Shown here: positions 61,892-64,000 of the stretch, one piece after another
Layout: each line of letters begins with the position of its first letter
How positions within the stretch are numbered: position 1 is the stretch's first letter
From: Shewanella electrodiphila
Lineage (GTDB): Bacteria > Pseudomonadota > Gammaproteobacteria > Enterobacterales > Shewanellaceae
Length of the DNA: 64,000 nt
Reading direction: 5' to 3'
Assembly: GCF_023283985.1 (NCBI RefSeq)
Contig: NZ_JAKIKU010000011.1
Location: forward strand, 62,001 to 126,000
The notes under the pieces: model-generated
What the model saw: only the letters and a program-made list of their open reading frames with translations
Told to the model about the DNA's origin: nothing
Databases searched by the model: none
Made by a program: the position numbers and the translations under genes

Positions 61892-63322
61892 TTATTTCTG
61901 CATAAAACGCTTAATTTTAACCACAATAAACGTCAATAGAATTGAGCCTGCAATTAATCCAACTGAGAACACCACGTTTTGCAGTGCCATAGGATTAATC
62001 ACCAACATACTGCCTAAACCTAGCATCATAATGCCAGACATGAGTTTAAGCACTTCACCTTCTTTTTCGGTCAGCTTACGCTTACCTAAAGTCGCTGAGA
62101 ATACGATAACAATAGTCGCCAGTGGAATAACATAAATTATGTTATAGGCGATTAAATACATATAGCGTTCAATAGTATCTAAGCCTGAAATCGACAATAC
62201 GGAGGTGTAAATCATTGGAAAACCCGCAGTACACAATAACTCATAGGCATTAGCGAGGATTGCTAATATGGTTGAGCCAATGATCAGTGTTGGCAAGGAG
62301 CTGGTTTTAGACAGTTTCCCCATGCGCTTGATTAGGCTACCTCGATTTTCAACTGACATCGATAAGCTGACATCCCCTTTGCCATAGAAGAAGTCTTTAA
62401 TATTGACCCCCGCAGCGACTAAAGCGAGTAAACCTGCACCTGTGATAATCCAGCCACCATCGCCACCGCCTAGTAGAATGAACAGGTTGAGCCATGCACT
62501 CATAAAGATGAAGTAAATAAAGCCTGAGAAAAACACAAAAATCCCGCCGACCAATAACATGCGCTTGCGACTGCCAGCATTCACCATAATGCTTAGTAAA
62601 AATAGCAAGACGAAAAAGGCGCAAGGGTTAAAGGCGTCAACACCAGCGAGCACCAATGTCAGTACAGGTAATGACATCTTTTCGGGTTGTACAGCACCAA
62701 TTAATGGAATATCTACGGGTTGCACATGAGGCGTGTTATCAGCTTGATTAAAGTTTGAAGTACTGGTGTCTGGATCTAAGTCTAAACCACAGGTACTTGG
62801 GTTGTTTGGGTCAGAGTTATCAGAACAGGTTTCAAATAATGGCGAGTTAGCCGTTGATTTATCCTCGTAAAAGTCTGCCATTAAATCTTGGCTATTTTTT
62901 GCTGCATGAGCGTTACCGCCATTACGTTGGTAGCAAGCTTCTAAACGTTCAAGAATATATCGACCCGTTACGTCATGACTGTTATAGCCTAAAATCGCTT
63001 CGCCACAGACGGCAAAGTAGGGCACAGACTTAGGCTCAACGCCTGTGTGTTTGCCCATTTCCATTAACTTGTCGACATTACCTGGTTCACTGATGAGGTA
63101 GTCTTCAAGGTTTATCCAGCTGTAACGTTCTGCAAGAGCATCAATAAAAGGATGGGCTTCACGACAGTGTGGGCAAGTCGATGACCAGAAGAAATGTAAG
63201 TTTACCGAGGGTTCGGCGGTTGTTTTGTTGACCCAAATATCAGACTCATCTGCTTGGGCTAGGCCTGACACTGAAACTAACAGGCTAAATAAAATCATCA
63301 TGCGGGTGAAAAACTTGCTCAT
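61892..63322 (-). CDS. Thioredoxin-like domain fused to a CcdA/DsbD-like membrane domain
   Basis: A 476-aa exported fusion. After a signal peptide (about residues 1-24) comes a thioredoxin-like domain with the CPHC active site (C50, C53) in FFWSSTCPHCREAHPF. A Cys- and Asp-rich linker follows (C166 and C178; DNSDPNNPST). The rest is a polytopic domain of about seven helices with two conserved Cys, C234 in AFNPCAFF and C364 in ELLCTAGFP, placed like the redox Cys pair of CcdA/DsbD. It should carry electrons across the membrane to its own periplasmic domain. ATG at 63322 chosen for GAGG upstream. Confidence 0.85.
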   Translation of the reverse strand: MSKFFTRMMILFSLLVSVSGLAQADESDIWVNKTTAEPSVNLHFFWSSTCPHCREAHPFIDALAERYSWINLEDYLISEPGNVDKLMEMGKHTGVEPKSVPYFAVCGEAILGYNSHDVTGRYILERLEACYQRNGGNAHAAKNSQDLMADFYEDKSTANSPLFETCSDNSDPNNPSTCGLDLDPDTSTSNFNQADNTPHVQPVDIPLIGAVQPEKMSLPVLTLVLAGVDAFNPCAFFVLLFLLSIMVNAGSRKRMLLVGGIFVFFSGFIYFIFMSAWLNLFILLGGGDGGWIITGAGLLALVAAGVNIKDFFYGKGDVSLSMSVENRGSLIKRMGKLSKTSSLPTLIIGSTILAILANAYELLCTAGFPMIYTSVLSISGLDTIERYMYLIAYNIIYVIPLATIVIVFSATLGKRKLTEKEGEVLKLMSGIMMLGLGSMLVINPMALQNVVFSVGLIAGSILLTFIVVKIKRFMQK

Positions 63323-63726
63323 CCATAACCTCAACTAATACACCTAAAAGAATTTACCAGAAGCTCAGTACCCTTGATGAAAGTGTGAGGGAAAACTGAG
63401 ACTTCAATGTTATCTCTGATACAAAACATTACTGTTTGTTCAGTATGGAAATTATTCTTGTTTATATACGTGAACTGGCTCGCATATCTGCTTGATGAAA
63501 TGAGTTTGTATCTGAATTTGAGATCTTTACATAGCTTTACCGACACATAACCCTTGCTGACATTGCATTCGCTAAACTAGCTTCATACCAAAAACGACTT
63601 CAAAGGATTTGTTAGTCAGCTTGGTATAGCAACACCAAATTCAGTTAGCGATGCGAGTTAACCCATGTGTTCAAGCGTCGTGACTTATTCACACAGAATG
63701 TATTAAGCAAACAAATAGGTGACATT
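63323..63726. promoter_or_regulatory. Divergent promoter region of the thiol fusion and spy/cpxP-like genes
   Basis: About 400 bases without a recognised gene, between divergent starts. As the downstream gene is of a Cpx-controlled type, a CpxR site is expected; I could not pick out a convincing GTAAA-N5-GTAAA pair. Confidence 0.45.
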
Positions 63727-64000
63727 ATGAAATCACGTTTTACAGTAAAAAGCAGTTTAATCGCTCTTGTCGCTTCTTCTGCGTTATTAGCGGGCCAAGT
63801 ATATGCAACGAGCACTGCAGAGACGACAGCTCAAACTGAGCAGACTCAACAAAAAGGTGAGCGCGGCGGTAAACACCACGGCAAGAGCATGCATAAGAGT
63901 GTGCGCAAAATGCTTCGCTCATTGGATTTAACCGAGACGCAGAAAACTGACGTTAAAGCAGTTTTTGAAAAGTACAAAGAAGATAAAGCTGACCGTCCAT
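63727..64000 (+). CDS. Spy/CpxP family periplasmic chaperone, partial at window end
   Basis: The reading frame opens at ATG 63727 (MKSRFTVKSSLIALVASSA) and runs off the end after 91 codons. A signal peptide ends near AYA-like QVYA (residue 27). A Gln/Thr- and His/Gly/Lys-rich segment then precedes MLRSLDLTETQKTDVK, which holds the LTxxQ motif typical of Spy and CpxP. These proteins bind misfolded periplasmic proteins or the CpxA sensor. The C-terminal LTxxQ repeat is outside the window, so CpxP and Spy cannot be separated. Confidence 0.82.
   Translation, partial: MKSRFTVKSSLIALVASSALLAGQVYATSTAETTAQTEQTQQKGERGGKHHGKSMHKSVRKMLRSLDLTETQKTDVKAVFEKYKEDKADRP

Noticed and set aside
63323..63726. 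CpxR binding site upstream of the Spy/CpxP-like gene
   Set aside because: No clear GTAAA-N5-GTAAA pair could be found by eye, so no site is claimed.

Overview
The window looks like chromosomal DNA of a Shewanella species (Gammaproteobacteria, Alteromonadales). The best evidence is a 187-residue tetraheme CymA with four CxxCH motifs, together with the caa3-type oxidase cluster, the lexA-sulA/plsB pair, rsmD-ftsYEX-rpoH and menDHCE. No rRNA or tRNA gene and no CRISPR array was seen. The species cannot be named from this sequence alone.

Layout. 1-1480: no gene. This stretch is a dispersed intergenic repeat made of paired hairpins, with a 458-bp tandem duplication. 1385-2520: two small genes (an unknown protein and a GNAT acetyltransferase) flanked by imperfect-hairpin sequences resembling integron attC sites. 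2631-11517: minus-strand caa3 cytochrome oxidase cluster (coxB-coxA-cox11-coxC, SURF1, a SCO-like small protein, ctaA, ctaB, SCO1), with one small DUF2909 gene on the opposite strand. 11959-13079: SOS operon lexA-sulA with a perfect LexA box. 13486-21326: plsB, an aromatic amino acid permease, an AraC regulator, a yiaW-yiaV-like pair, a VOC protein and a small membrane protein. 21388-26810: Cus-like copper/silver RND efflux genes and a Cys-rich exported protein. 27268-28880: cymA followed by five tandem partial copies of its own 3' end. 29013-34548: yhhL-like gene, rsmD, ftsY, ftsE, ftsX, rpoH. 34643-39860: menaquinone genes menE-menC-menH-menD. 40016-45488: Lrp regulator with a divergent YjeH-type exporter, TerB-like, DUF2780, YciC-like and DUF4145/Sel1 proteins. 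45530-46050: a second copy of the dispersed repeat, with terminal inverted repeats. 46195-57898: LysR/MFS pair, porin, TapT-like DTW protein, a degenerate ModF-like ABC protein, an M20 amidohydrolase, an M16 peptidase pair and small exported proteins. 57948-64000: trmL, cpxA-cpxR, a bicupin, a thioredoxin/CcdA-like fusion, and the start of a Spy/CpxP-family chaperone cut by the window end.

How the parts fit. Much of the window serves respiration: menaquinone synthesis (men genes), the menaquinol-oxidising hub CymA, and a haem A/copper oxidase with its assembly factors. Envelope stress and metal handling (Cpx, Spy/CpxP-like, Cus-like, the thiol fusion) form a second theme.

The most unusual features are the tandem array of cymA 3' ends, which also creates a repeated 37-codon reading frame carrying a haem-binding motif, and the dispersed repeat whose hairpins keep their shape while their stem sequences change in a compensatory way.
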